Positions 45,568 to 54,376 of a stretch of 64,000 nucleotides of DNA are shown here, piece after piece. Each line of letters begins with the position of its first letter. The first letter of the stretch is position 1. The notes under the pieces are model-generated. The model made no database searches. It saw nothing but the letters and a program-made list of their open reading frames with translations, and was not told the origin of the DNA. The stretch covers positions 2,790,001 through 2,854,000 of the forward strand of contig NZ_PJMQ01000001.1 of the NCBI RefSeq assembly GCF_002846335.1, given 5' to 3'. Made by a program: the position numbers and the translations under genes. This DNA is from Janthinobacterium sp. 61 (GTDB taxonomy: Bacteria > Pseudomonadota > Gammaproteobacteria > Burkholderiales > Burkholderiaceae_D).

Positions 45568-47003
45568 AAACCAGACTCATGTTCGGCATCGTGTTGATGG
45601 CAGGCGCCGCGCTCGCTGCGCCTGGCCAGGACCGGCCACAGGACTACGGCTGGAGCATGCCGATCCAATCGCCGGCAGGCGCGGGCATCGTCCAGCTATC
45701 GTTGCCCAGGGAAGTCTACCTGCACGCCCGCTCTGCCAGCCTGGCCGACCTGCGCCTGTTCGATGCCGACGGCAAGCGCCTGCCCTACGCCATCGGAGCT
45801 CCGCCAGCGCAATCAGCCACGCAGAGGACAGCCATTCCAGCCCGCATTTTCCCCGTCACGGGCGCGCCAGCAACTGGCGACGGCTTGCAAGGCATCGATA
45901 TCCGCACGGCCGACGATGGCCGCTTGCTGTCGGTCAGCACGCGCGCCGGCACGACAGCGGCCACAGCGGCGCTGCAAGCGCTGATCCTCGACCTGGGCAA
46001 GCAGACGCAAGACAAGCGCATCGCCGCCTTGCGCTTCACGCCACCGGCCAGCACGGACAATTACAGTGCTCAAGTGTTGCTGGAAGTGAGCGATGACCTG
46101 AAGCAATGGGACGCCATTGGCACCACCACCTTGAATTGGCTCAGCAACAGCGACACGCAAACCTTGGCCAACGACAGCATCGCCTTTGCGCCACGCGCTT
46201 TCCGCTACGCGCGCCTGAGCTGGCAGGAAGGCCAGCCGCTGGTGTTTGCATCGATTGCCGCGCAAGCCGTCAGCGAAACGGAGGCGCCGCCGCCACGCGC
46301 GAGCATCGTGCTGAGAGGTGCTCCAGGCAAACTTGCTGGTGATTGGGCGTATGCCACGCCGATCGCGATTCCCGCCGACAGCATCGCGCTGCAATTCAAG
46401 GAGAGCAACGTGGTGTTGCCCGTCACACTGGGCGTGTATCGCCAGAACGATTATATTCCCAGGCATCGGCTGCACTTGCGCCATCAGGCACGCCCGGCGC
46501 AAGGTGCGTATTTTGAAACGCTCCTAAGCACTACCTTTTACCGCATCGGCCTCGATGGCAAAGAGCGCGTCTCGGGCGAACTGGCCATGCCCGTGACCCA
46601 GACAGCCGAATGGGTGATGCGTACGTCGCCAGAGCATCCGCTCTCCGCCGGCAATGCTCCCGCCTTGCGCCTGGGCTGGATACCGGCCACCGTCGTGTTG
46701 CTGGCCAGCGGCAAGCCCCCCTATCGGCTAGCCTTTGGCAGGAGCAACGCGGTATCCGTGGCGCAGCCGCTGTCGCAGGTAGCCCCAGGCTTCCAGGCAA
46801 CTGAATTGCGCGCGCTCAAGACGGCCAGCACCGGCCCGCTGCAATCCAATGCGGACGCAGCGCCCACGCCCAAGGCCGGCGATGGCGCGCCATGGCGCCT
46901 GGCCGCGCTGTGGGCAGCGTTGCTGCTGGGAATGGGCGTATTGGGCTTTTTTGCCTGGCACCTGCTTAAAGAGTTGCAAGCGCAATCACATCAGGACAAT
47001 TAG
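45564..47003 (+). CDS. DUF3999 family exported protein
   Basis: A 479-residue protein with a signal peptide (KTRLMFGIVLMAGAALAA), a large beta-rich periplasmic region and one C-terminal membrane helix (LAALWAALLLGMGVLGFFAW). This single-anchored topology is that of DUF3999 proteins. The segment YGWSMPIQSPAGAGIVQLSLP near the N terminus is typical. It overlaps the DUF2339 gene by four bases and is presumably its periplasmic partner. No enzyme motif is seen. Confidence 0.87.
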   Translation: MKTRLMFGIVLMAGAALAAPGQDRPQDYGWSMPIQSPAGAGIVQLSLPREVYLHARSASLADLRLFDADGKRLPYAIGAPPAQSATQRTAIPARIFPVTGAPATGDGLQGIDIRTADDGRLLSVSTRAGTTAATAALQALILDLGKQTQDKRIAALRFTPPASTDNYSAQVLLEVSDDLKQWDAIGTTTLNWLSNSDTQTLANDSIAFAPRAFRYARLSWQEGQPLVFASIAAQAVSETEAPPPRASIVLRGAPGKLAGDWAYATPIAIPADSIALQFKESNVVLPVTLGVYRQNDYIPRHRLHLRHQARPAQGAYFETLLSTTFYRIGLDGKERVSGELAMPVTQTAEWVMRTSPEHPLSAGNAPALRLGWIPATVVLLASGKPPYRLAFGRSNAVSVAQPLSQVAPGFQATELRALKTASTGPLQSNADAAPTPKAGDGAPWRLAALWAALLLGMGVLGFFAWHLLKELQAQSHQDN

Positions 47004-47139
47004 AGGGTGGCGACGCTGGAACAAGCGAAGATGGGATGAGTCCAGGAAACTCAGGACGCTGACGTTACCCCGCCTTCACACAAGCAAGAGTAACGTCGCC
47101 GGAAATACGGATGAGCGGAAGCCTTTGGGCACCACGCTT

Positions 47140-47535
47140 TTAATTATTGAACAAACCCGTTTTGTGCGTCACGTCAGATTCGCTCATCGAATAACGCTTG
47201 ACGATGTTTGTCTGATCGTACATCACAACCAGTTCTTTTTTCTTGCCGCTGGCGCTGGCACCAAACAGGTTCACGATAGGAATATAGCTGACCGCATCGG
47301 CAGAAACATTCGAGAAGTCATAATTCCAGATTTCCAGGCCGCCATCCGTAAAACTGGTTTTTGTTGGCGAGCCAAACATGGTCCGGATTTCTCCCTTTGT
47401 CGTCTTACCTTCGACAATCTTTTGGGAAATGCTCGACTCCGATTCCTTGCGCAGCGATTCACTACCCACGCTGGCACAACCCGTCACTAATGTAGCCAAT
47501 ACAAACAAACCAACAGCAGGGGAAAATTTTTTCAC
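47140..47535 (-). CDS. small SmpA/OmlA-like lipoprotein
   Basis: About 131 residues with a lipobox LVTGC and a compact domain containing IVEGKTTKGEIRTMFGSPTK, the helix-turn pattern of SmpA/OmlA (BamE-like) proteins. The segment TDGGLEIWNYDF fits the following beta strands. I prefer GTG 47535, which has AGGAA at the right distance, over an ATG 18 bases earlier. It is probably anchored in the outer membrane. It is not BamE itself, as its length and surroundings differ. Confidence 0.75.
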   Translation of the reverse strand: MKKFSPAVGLFVLATLVTGCASVGSESLRKESESSISQKIVEGKTTKGEIRTMFGSPTKTSFTDGGLEIWNYDFSNVSADAVSYIPIVNLFGASASGKKKELVVMYDQTNIVKRYSMSESDVTHKTGLFNN

Positions 47536-47804
47536 GAGAGTTCCTGTTTCCATTATTTTTTATTACTACCTGACACAGGCAGTATGCGAAAAACAAATCT
47601 TGCCTTTAAGAAAGTTGTTTTTCGGAATAATAACATGCGGTTTTCCCAATACAAGTCTTTTGATATGATATTATTTATTTATAAAAAGTGTTTATCTTTC
47701 ACCACAGAATGATTACTTTTTTCTCTCTTTTAATATATGCAATCTGTGAATACAATCATCTGAGCGCCACGCAACAAGGTTCACGATGAAAGTGAGTGTT
47801 TCGC
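47536..47804. other. AT-rich intergenic stretch
   Basis: Nearly 270 bases, much richer in A and T than the genes around it, including runs such as ATATTATTTATTTATAAAAA near 47665. It must hold the lipoprotein promoter. I see no gene or RNA. Confidence 0.45.
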
Positions 47805-48551
47805 TCATCCTTGCCTTAGCAGCGCCTTGAACGTCTGCGGCATCCACGGCCGCGCGGCCAGCATGAAGCTGATGGCCAGGCGCTCCTCACCAGGCAGGCG
47901 CGCGTCTTCCTGGTGCTGCTGCGAAAACTCCACCGCCACTTGCTTCAAGCGCTCCAGCAAGGCCGCCGTGGATTTTTTCGACAGCATCACGTTCACCAGG
48001 CGCAGCAACTCTGTCTCGCCATCGAACTGCGAGTTCAAATAGTCGCCATAAGCTTCCTTTTTGAAATAGGTATGAATCGGGCCATTCGGTATCCACGCAA
48101 ACGTGCGCGCCACCAGCAGTTTGACCCGGTTATTCGGCAGCAGTTCCAGGAAACCGATCTTGTCGAGGCGCAGCAAATATTTGACGGCTTGCGCCTCGCT
48201 GATGTCATAGATGGCGACAATCTGCTCCAGCGGCAGCAAGTTCAGCGCGGACACAGCCACCACGAACAGCCGGGTATCCTCGATGATTTCCTTTTCCTGG
48301 GCATACGTCAGCCCGGTGATCAGGGTGGGCGTAGCCTGGGCTGACTGCACGGCCAGCGCCAGTTGCTGGAAATCGCTGCCGATGGCCACCAGGATCTGGT
48401 CCAGGCGCTGCAGCGTAAATTGCTTCTGCGAAAACATCCGCTTGACGCTGGCTTCGGACACGCCGATGCGCTGGGCCAGCTCGGCATACGTGACGGCGCG
48501 CGCTTTCAACAGGCGTTTCAAGGCTTCGATCAAGGCGTGGGTTTGCGGCAT
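47805..48551 (-). CDS. XRE-type helix-turn-helix regulator
   Basis: A 248-residue protein. The N-terminal lambda-repressor-like domain reads TYAELAQRIGVSEASVKRMF (about 21-40). The rest is a large helical domain of unknown type (EIIEDTRLFVVAVSALNLLP and on). Its start is separated by 160 bases from a rightward set of exported-protein genes, so it may control them. The C-terminal domain could bind a ligand or protein. No toxin-antitoxin partner is visible. Confidence 0.82.
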   Translation of the reverse strand: MPQTHALIEALKRLLKARAVTYAELAQRIGVSEASVKRMFSQKQFTLQRLDQILVAIGSDFQQLALAVQSAQATPTLITGLTYAQEKEIIEDTRLFVVAVSALNLLPLEQIVAIYDISEAQAVKYLLRLDKIGFLELLPNNRVKLLVARTFAWIPNGPIHTYFKKEAYGDYLNSQFDGETELLRLVNVMLSKKSTAALLERLKQVAVEFSQQHQEDARLPGEERLAISFMLAARPWMPQTFKALLRQG

Positions 48552-48711
48552 GCACTTCCTTTATAAAAATAGCATCGGTTCTGGCGGCAAAAAAGTAGCG
48601 CAATACGCTACCTGCGGTATGCCTGCCCGCTACGAGTAGCGTTTCCATTGACCAATTGCCCACAGTCTACAATGATGGCGTTGCCACTTGGCACACTTGA
48701 AGGAGAAACAC

Positions 48712-49134
48712 ATGAAACGCTTGCTGCCCCTCTGCCTGTCCCTGTCGCTGTTGACGCTCTCCGTGGCCGCTCCCGGCCTGGTCCACGCCGCGGCCTCAGA
48801 GAACCTGTCGAAAGGCTCGCAAAACCTCAGCGAAGGTTCCGCCGTGGTCGTCGCCGGCTCCATGTCGATGCTGGTCGCTTCCGGCCAGGTAGTCGTTGCC
48901 AGCGTGGAAACGGTGGGCGAAGGCATCGTCATCGTACTGATAGGCGCGTCAGAAGCGGGCGGCGCTTCCATCCAGATGAGCACGCAAGCAGCCAAGGGCC
49001 TGTCGCTGGCGGCAGGCACAGTGGTCAATGTGGTGGCACTGTCCACCGGCCATATGCTGGTTCTTTCCGGCAAGGCCATCGCCTTCATCCCGAACGAACT
49101 GGGCAAGGCACTGCTGCACCACTCCAAAGTGTAA
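48712..49134 (+). CDS. small exported protein of unknown family (paralogue A)
   Basis: A 140-residue protein with a signal peptide ending VHAAA. The mature part is rich in Ser, Gly, Ala and Val. It shares with the next gene two blocks: GSMSMLVASGQVVV and GLSLAAGTVVNVVALSTGHM continuing to LVLSGKAIAFIPN, then ALLHHSK at the C terminus. I recognise no named family. GGAGAAAC precedes ATG 48712, and a TACAAT -10 lies near 48669. It is first of three genes with DUF2145, so it probably works in the periplasm or outer membrane with that protein. Confidence 0.75.
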   Translation: MKRLLPLCLSLSLLTLSVAAPGLVHAAASENLSKGSQNLSEGSAVVVAGSMSMLVASGQVVVASVETVGEGIVIVLIGASEAGGASIQMSTQAAKGLSLAAGTVVNVVALSTGHMLVLSGKAIAFIPNELGKALLHHSKV

Positions 49135-49162
49135 TGCCCTCATCAAGAAGAACAGGATCTCC

Positions 49163-49573
49163 ATGAAACACGTACTCGCCATTACCCTGCTGTGCGCCGT
49201 CAGCCTGACGGCCCAGGCTGCCAACTCCGACACCACCAACGCCTCCGACAACGCCAGCATGGCGTCGGCCATCGTGCTGGTCGGATCCATGTCGGTGCTG
49301 GCCGCCGCCGGTGAAATCGTCATCGACAAGGTGGAAGACGTGGCTGACGGCAGCGTCCTCGTGCTCAAAAGCGCAGCCACGAGCGCGTCCGCCGCCGCCA
49401 CGGCCTCCGTCAAGCTGAGCCAGAAGGCCATGCAAGGCCTGTCGCTGGCGGCCGGCACGGTCGTCAAAGTGGTGGCCGTCTCGACGGGCCACATGCTGGT
49501 CCTGTCGGGCAAGGCCATCGCCTATGTGCCGAACGCGGCCGGCAATGCCATCCTCCACCATTCGAAAGCGTGA
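49163..49573 (+). CDS. small exported protein of unknown family (paralogue B)
   Basis: A 136-residue paralogue of the preceding gene, 28 bases downstream. It has its own signal peptide (KHVLAITLLCAVSLTAQA), then GSMSVLAAAGEIVI, an Ala/Ser-rich stretch, and the shared GLSLAAGTVVKVVAVSTGHM block ending ILHHSK. N-terminal halves differ while the C-terminal 40 residues are almost identical. Conservation is therefore concentrated at the C terminus, which may insert in or bind to something common. It lacks cysteines and catalytic-looking clusters. Confidence 0.75.
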   Translation: MKHVLAITLLCAVSLTAQAANSDTTNASDNASMASAIVLVGSMSVLAAAGEIVIDKVEDVADGSVLVLKSAATSASAAATASVKLSQKAMQGLSLAAGTVVKVVAVSTGHMLVLSGKAIAYVPNAAGNAILHHSKA

Positions 49574-49577
49574 CCCC

Positions 49578-50363
49578 ATGAAACGCCTGACCGCCATTAT
49601 CATCAGCCTGGCCCTGACCGGCGCCGCCCATGCGGGGCGCTCGTGCGAGGAAAAGCAAACGGATGCCACCACGCTCGTCAAATCGATGGACCTGGCGCAA
49701 AAGACCCTGAAAGCGCTCGATGGCTCGGGCGCGCAAGTGGCACTGGTGGCGCGCGCCGGCCAGGACCTGTCGAAGTACAATTTGCGCTATTCGCACATGG
49801 CGCTGGCCTGGCGCGACCACCCCAAGGGTCGCTGGCTGGTGGTACATGAACTCAATGAGTGCGGCACGGCGCAATCGTCGCTGTACAACGAAGGCTTGGG
49901 CAATTTCTTCATGGATGATGTATTCATGTATGAAACCCTGATCCTGATTCCCGGCCAGGATACGCAGCAGCAACTGGTGCGCCTGCTGACATCGAACACC
50001 CCCAAGCGCCTGCATGAGGCGAACTACAATATGCTGGCCTACCCGTTTTCCACCAAGTACCAGAACTCGAACCAGTGGGTGCTGGAAACCCTGGCCGCTG
50101 CCAGCAACGAGCCTGGCAAGATCGAAACGCGCGCCGAAGCGCAAAGCTGGTTGCGCAGCGCCAGCTACGCGCCGCAAACGCTCAGCATACCGGCCGCCAC
50201 GCGCCTGGGCGCGCGCATGTTCCGTGCCAATATCGCTTTTGACGATCACCCGTTCGAGCGCCGCATGACGCGCCAGATCGACGTCGTCACCGTCGATTCC
50301 ATCGCGCGCTTCATGCGCCAGCGTGAACCGAAGGTGCAGGAAATCGTGGTGCGGGGAAATTAA
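49578..50363 (+). CDS. DUF2145 family exported protein
   Basis: A 261-residue protein with a signal peptide ending AAHAG, then RSCEEKQ and a central LSKYNLRYSHMALAWRDHPK segment. HELNECGTAQSSLYNEGLGN follows, matching DUF2145. Conserved histidines and a cysteine in RYSHMAL and HELNECG hint at an enzymatic, papain-like or NlpC-like site, but this is speculative. It starts four bases after paralogue B stops. Its stop overlaps by four bases the stop of the convergent AbrB gene. Confidence 0.82.
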   Translation: MKRLTAIIISLALTGAAHAGRSCEEKQTDATTLVKSMDLAQKTLKALDGSGAQVALVARAGQDLSKYNLRYSHMALAWRDHPKGRWLVVHELNECGTAQSSLYNEGLGNFFMDDVFMYETLILIPGQDTQQQLVRLLTSNTPKRLHEANYNMLAYPFSTKYQNSNQWVLETLAAASNEPGKIETRAEAQSWLRSASYAPQTLSIPAATRLGARMFRANIAFDDHPFERRMTRQIDVVTVDSIARFMRQREPKVQEIVVRGN

Positions 50364-51406
50364 GGACGTTGCAGCAGGCGAAATAGCGGACCGATCAGCA
50401 AGACCAGCACCACCATGCGCGCCACGTGAAAGGCTGTGACGATGGGCACGCCCAGATGCAAGGTCTTGGCCGTCAGCGACATTTCCGCGATACCGCCGGG
50501 CGAGGCGGCCAGGATGGCCGTGCCGGGGTGGATGCCCATCCAGTGCGACAAGCCCAGACCGAAGGCGGCCGCCAGCAACACCATGAGCATGGTGCACACG
50601 GCCACGCCCGCCAGGTAGCGGGGCGCCGCATGCAGGAAGGCGGGGCTGAAGCGCGTGCCCAGGGCGATACCGATGAACAGCTGGCCCGCGCGTATTATCC
50701 ATTCGGGCAGGCGCGACAGATGGATGCCGCACGCCGTCAGCAGCAGCGCGGCCAGCAGCGGGCCGATGACCCAGGCGTTGGGCAGCCTGCCCCGTTTGAA
50801 TGCGAGGGCCGCCAGCACCGTGATGCCGACCAGCAGTGCCAACCCGCCATAGTCGACCAGCGCGGCGCCGGGCACGAAGCTTTCATGCCCCGCCTCCAGG
50901 CCATGGCTGCCCCAGTAGCGCACGCCGAACGGGATCGTCGCCACTACCAGCATCATGCGCAGGCTGTGCGCCGCGGCGACCTTGCCCACATCGGCGCCAT
51001 GGCGCTCGCTCTGTACCGCCATCTCGGACGCGCCGCCCACCGCCATGGCAAAGAAGGCGGTGGCATGGTCGACACCGGAGAGGCGCCGCAGCAGCATGGC
51101 GCCAGAAGCCCCCAGCGCCAGCGCGAACAACACGGTGCCGGCGATCCACGGCGTGTAGACAGTGAGCACGGCCAGCACGGGCGCCGTGAAATACAGGCCC
51201 AGGGCCGTGCCGATGGCCCACTGCCCCGCTTCGCGCACGCGCACGGGGCAGGCCAGTTCGCGCCCCGCCAGGCGCAGCCCGGCCGTGGCGAACAGGGGGC
51301 CTATCATCCACGGCAGCGGCGTGTGCAGCCACAGGCAGATGGCGGCGCCAGCCAGCCCGGCGGCCAGGGCAGCACCGACGGCGCGCCAGCGTGGCCACCA
51401 CGGCAC
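50360..51406 (-). CDS. AbrB family membrane protein (putative transporter)
   Basis: A 348-residue protein with two homologous AbrB duplications, each with about five helices. The repeat signatures are PLPWMIGPLFATAGLRLAG and LPNAWVIGPLLAALLLTACG, plus the helix-loop GGASEMAV and GGIAEMSL in equivalent positions. The family includes proteins once labelled ammonia monooxygenase; their transport role is unproven. The start is GTG 51406, two bases after the ABC ATPase stop. It is therefore the last gene of the leftward transport operon and may assist uptake of the same solute. Confidence 0.85.
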   Translation of the reverse strand: MPWWPRWRAVGAALAAGLAGAAICLWLHTPLPWMIGPLFATAGLRLAGRELACPVRVREAGQWAIGTALGLYFTAPVLAVLTVYTPWIAGTVLFALALGASGAMLLRRLSGVDHATAFFAMAVGGASEMAVQSERHGADVGKVAAAHSLRMMLVVATIPFGVRYWGSHGLEAGHESFVPGAALVDYGGLALLVGITVLAALAFKRGRLPNAWVIGPLLAALLLTACGIHLSRLPEWIIRAGQLFIGIALGTRFSPAFLHAAPRYLAGVAVCTMLMVLLAAAFGLGLSHWMGIHPGTAILAASPGGIAEMSLTAKTLHLGVPIVTAFHVARMVVLVLLIGPLFRLLQRP

Positions 51407-51408
51407 CG

Positions 51409-52482
51409 TTAAAACACCCAGAGTTTATCGGCCGGCATATGCAGCCAGTACTTGCCCGCTTCAAGCTTGTGGCGCGAATAGGCGCGCAGGCTGATATTCT
51501 CGGCGCCACCGCGCTCGAACAGGCACTCCCAGCGATCCCCCAGGTACATGCAGGTCAGCAGTGGCAGCTCGATGGCGTTGTCCACCTGCGTGGCGCTGAT
51601 CTTCACTTCCTCGACGCGGATCATGGTGGTAACTTCCGTGCCCACGTTGGCGCCGCGCGCCACGCCCTGCATGGAGGCGCCATCGACCAGCAGCCGGACG
51701 GCGCTGCCATCGCGCTGTACCACCTTGCCGGGCAGGCGGTTGTTACTGCCCATGAATTCGGCCGTAAACAGGGTGTCGGGCGTTTCATACATGCTTTGCG
51801 GTGTGCCCTGCTGCTCGATCTTGCCGTTATTGAGCAGCAAAATGCGGTCGGAAATGGCCATCGCCTCGCCCTGGTCATGCGTCACCATCAGTGCCGACAG
51901 GCCCAGGCGCACGATCAGTTCGCGCAGGAAGGCGCGCGCTTCCTCGCGCAGCTTGGCGTCCAGGTTCGACAGCGGTTCGTCGAGCAGGATCACGGGCGGG
52001 TTATACACCAGTGCGCGGGCGATCGCCACGCGCTGCTGCTGGCCGCCGGACAGCTGATCCGGATACCGTTCGCCCAGGTGCCCCAGACCCAGCTGCGTCA
52101 GCACTTCCTTGATGCGCGCGGCGATCTCCGTGCTGCCCATCTTGCGCAATTTGAGGCCGTAGGCGACGTTGTCGAACACGGTCTTGTGCGGCCACAGCGC
52201 GTACGACTGGAATACCAGGCCCAGGTTGCGATGCTCGGCCGGCATCTCGAAGTGCTTCGCGCCGTCGAAGACATTGCGCTCGCCGATCTCGATGGTGCCC
52301 GCCTTCGGGCTTTCCAGCCCGGCGACGGCGCGCAGCAAGGTAGTCTTGCCGCTGCCCGAAGGCCCCAACAGGGCGACCACTTCGCCTTTTTTCAGGTGCA
52401 TCGAGACACCCTTCAGGATCTGGTTGGCGGCAGCGCCGGTGCCGTAGTCCAGGTACAGCTCATTGACGGTCAATTCATTCAT
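51409..52482 (-). CDS. ABC transporter ATP-binding protein (FbpC/PotA type)
   Basis: A 357-residue importer ATPase. Walker A is LLGPSGSGKTT (about 39-49), the signature motif is LSGGQQQR, Walker B is VILLDEPLSNLD and the switch His is in MVTHDQGEA. A C-terminal TOBE-like regulatory domain (about 240-357) is present. It powers the permease encoded just upstream. Fbp/Afu-type systems import ferric iron, phosphorylated sugars or polyamine-like solutes. Confidence 0.95.
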   Translation of the reverse strand: MNELTVNELYLDYGTGAAANQILKGVSMHLKKGEVVALLGPSGSGKTTLLRAVAGLESPKAGTIEIGERNVFDGAKHFEMPAEHRNLGLVFQSYALWPHKTVFDNVAYGLKLRKMGSTEIAARIKEVLTQLGLGHLGERYPDQLSGGQQQRVAIARALVYNPPVILLDEPLSNLDAKLREEARAFLRELIVRLGLSALMVTHDQGEAMAISDRILLLNNGKIEQQGTPQSMYETPDTLFTAEFMGSNNRLPGKVVQRDGSAVRLLVDGASMQGVARGANVGTEVTTMIRVEEVKISATQVDNAIELPLLTCMYLGDRWECLFERGGAENISLRAYSRHKLEAGKYWLHMPADKLWVF

Positions 52483-52504
52483 GATGTGGTCTCAGTCTTT
52501 GTAT

Positions 52505-54295
52505 TTAGTTATGCAGCTTGACGCCGAAGCGCAGCGCGATGCCCAGGCCGATGGCCACCAGGGTGATATTGATGAAGGACAGCGCCGCCACCAGGTCGGT
52601 CGAGCCGCCTGCCCACAGCGACACCAGCATGGCGCCGATCACTTCCGTGCCCGGCGAAAGCAGGTACACACCCGTCGAGTATTCGCGCTCGAAGATCAGG
52701 AACACCATCAGCCAGGCGCCCAGCAAGCCGTATTTGATCAGCGGCAGCGTGACGTCGCGCGTCACCTGGCCACGGCTGGCACCAACGGCGCGCGCCGCCT
52801 CTTCCAGCTCCGGCCCCACCTGCAGCAGCGCGGTGGAAATGAGCCGCATGCCGTAAGCCATCCACACCACCGAATACGCCAGCCACAGGGCGAAAATCGT
52901 CGAGCGCACTTCGCGCAGCACGGGGATGACATGACCGCTCAGCCACAGGGCCACGCCGTTGTCCATGCCCTTGAGCATGCCGTCAAGCCAGGCCGGCACG
53001 AACAGGAACACCCACAGGAACGACAGGCCGGCCAGCAGGCCCGGCACGGCGCGCGGCACCAGCACGCTGTAGTCGAGCAGGCGCGTGATGCCGTCCTGCT
53101 TGCGGTGCATGGCCAGCGCGATGAAGCTGTAGCAGCCCACGGCCAGGGCGCCGCCGACGACGCCGATCAGTATGGTGTTGACGATACCGCGCACCAGCGA
53201 TGGCTGGTCGAAAATATCGCGGAAATGCTGCAGTGTCAGCACGTCGGCCAGATGCACGCCTTCGCCCCAGTACTGCACGAATGAGCGCAGCACGATGCCC
53301 GTCAATGGCAGGATGATGGTGAAGATCAGCCAGCCGGCCAGCAAGGCAAACGCCAGCCATTTCCAGCGGCCCAGCGGCATGGCCTTGCTGCGCGCGCCCT
53401 TGCCCTTGATCGATACATACTTGTTGGCGGACTTGAGCAGCCAGCGCTGTATCATCACCAGCGGCATGGTCACCATCACCAGGCAGACGGCGACGGCGGC
53501 CATCAGGTGGTAAGACGGCGTGCCCAGTTTATTCGTCAGCTTGTACAGATAGGTTGGCAGCACCAAATGGCCTTCCGGATCACCGAGCACCAGCACCAGG
53601 CCGAACACTTCGAAGCCGAGGAAGAACACCAGCACGCCAGCATACGCCAGCGCAGGCATGATCATCGGCAGTGACACATTAAGCATCACCTGGATCGGCG
53701 AGGCGCCCGCCACGCGGGCCGCTTCCTCCACGTCCGAACCCAGGCTTTTCAGCGCCGAAGAAGCATACAGGTAGACGTGCGGCACGTGCGTCAGGCCGGC
53801 AATGATGACGATGCTGGTGAAGGAATAAATATTCCAGGGCACGAAGCCGAGCAGCTCCTTGGCCCAGATCGAGTAAAAGCCCACGGGCCCCATCGAGACG
53901 ACGTAGCCAAAGCCCATCACCATCGGCGAGACAAAGATGGGCACCAGCAGCATGGGCGCCACCCAGCCGCGGCCGGGCAAGTCGGTGCGCACCATCAAGA
54001 AGGCCAGCATGCCGCCCAGCGGCACGGCGATGACGGTCAGGCCGAAGGCCAGCATCAGGCCATTCTTGAAGGCCATGGCGAAATCGGGATCATCGAAGAT
54101 GAAACGGTAGGAGTCAAAGCCGAATTCGCGCACGGGCATGAAAAACGGCGCGTTCAAAAAGCTCTGATAAAAAATCAGGAACAGCGGCAAGAAGATGGCG
54201 ATCAGCGTGATCGTCACGACCACGCCGCGCGACCAGTTCAGGCGCGACAAGGGAGAGCGCGACCGTGCAGGCAGCGGCAAGATGGCAGTTTGCAT
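52505..54295 (-). CDS. ABC transporter permease, FbpB-type double-domain
   Basis: A 596-residue fused permease of about 12 helices. It has two BPD_transp_1 domains, each with an EAA loop contacting the ATPase: EEAARVAGASPIQVMLNVSL in the first half and EEAARAVGASRGQVTRDVTL in the second. I start at ATG 54295; an in-frame ATG 30 bases upstream exists. A strong hairpin separates it from the binding-protein gene, which probably lowers expression of the membrane part relative to the binding protein. Confidence 0.94.
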   Translation of the reverse strand: MQTAILPLPARSRSPLSRLNWSRGVVVTITLIAIFLPLFLIFYQSFLNAPFFMPVREFGFDSYRFIFDDPDFAMAFKNGLMLAFGLTVIAVPLGGMLAFLMVRTDLPGRGWVAPMLLVPIFVSPMVMGFGYVVSMGPVGFYSIWAKELLGFVPWNIYSFTSIVIIAGLTHVPHVYLYASSALKSLGSDVEEAARVAGASPIQVMLNVSLPMIMPALAYAGVLVFFLGFEVFGLVLVLGDPEGHLVLPTYLYKLTNKLGTPSYHLMAAVAVCLVMVTMPLVMIQRWLLKSANKYVSIKGKGARSKAMPLGRWKWLAFALLAGWLIFTIILPLTGIVLRSFVQYWGEGVHLADVLTLQHFRDIFDQPSLVRGIVNTILIGVVGGALAVGCYSFIALAMHRKQDGITRLLDYSVLVPRAVPGLLAGLSFLWVFLFVPAWLDGMLKGMDNGVALWLSGHVIPVLREVRSTIFALWLAYSVVWMAYGMRLISTALLQVGPELEEAARAVGASRGQVTRDVTLPLIKYGLLGAWLMVFLIFEREYSTGVYLLSPGTEVIGAMLVSLWAGGSTDLVAALSFINITLVAIGLGIALRFGVKLHN

Positions 54296-54325
54296 GATGA
54301 ATCCAATGAATGAAGGGTGCGGCAT

Positions 54326-54353
54326 CCGTCCGCAGGTATGCGCCTGCGGACGG
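54326..54353 (-). promoter_or_regulatory. intercistronic hairpin in the ABC operon
   Basis: CCGTCCGCAGG and CCTGCGGACGG are perfect 11-base arms around a 6-base loop between the binding-protein and permease genes. No U run follows on the leftward strand, so it more likely stabilises or attenuates than terminates. Confidence 0.6.
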
Positions 54354-54376
54354 CTAAGACGGCCTAGGAACGATTC

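Noticed and set aside
47805..49573. Toxin-antitoxin system with the XRE regulator
   Set aside because: The neighbouring small proteins have signal peptides and the regulator is longer than typical antitoxins. There is no toxin-like gene.
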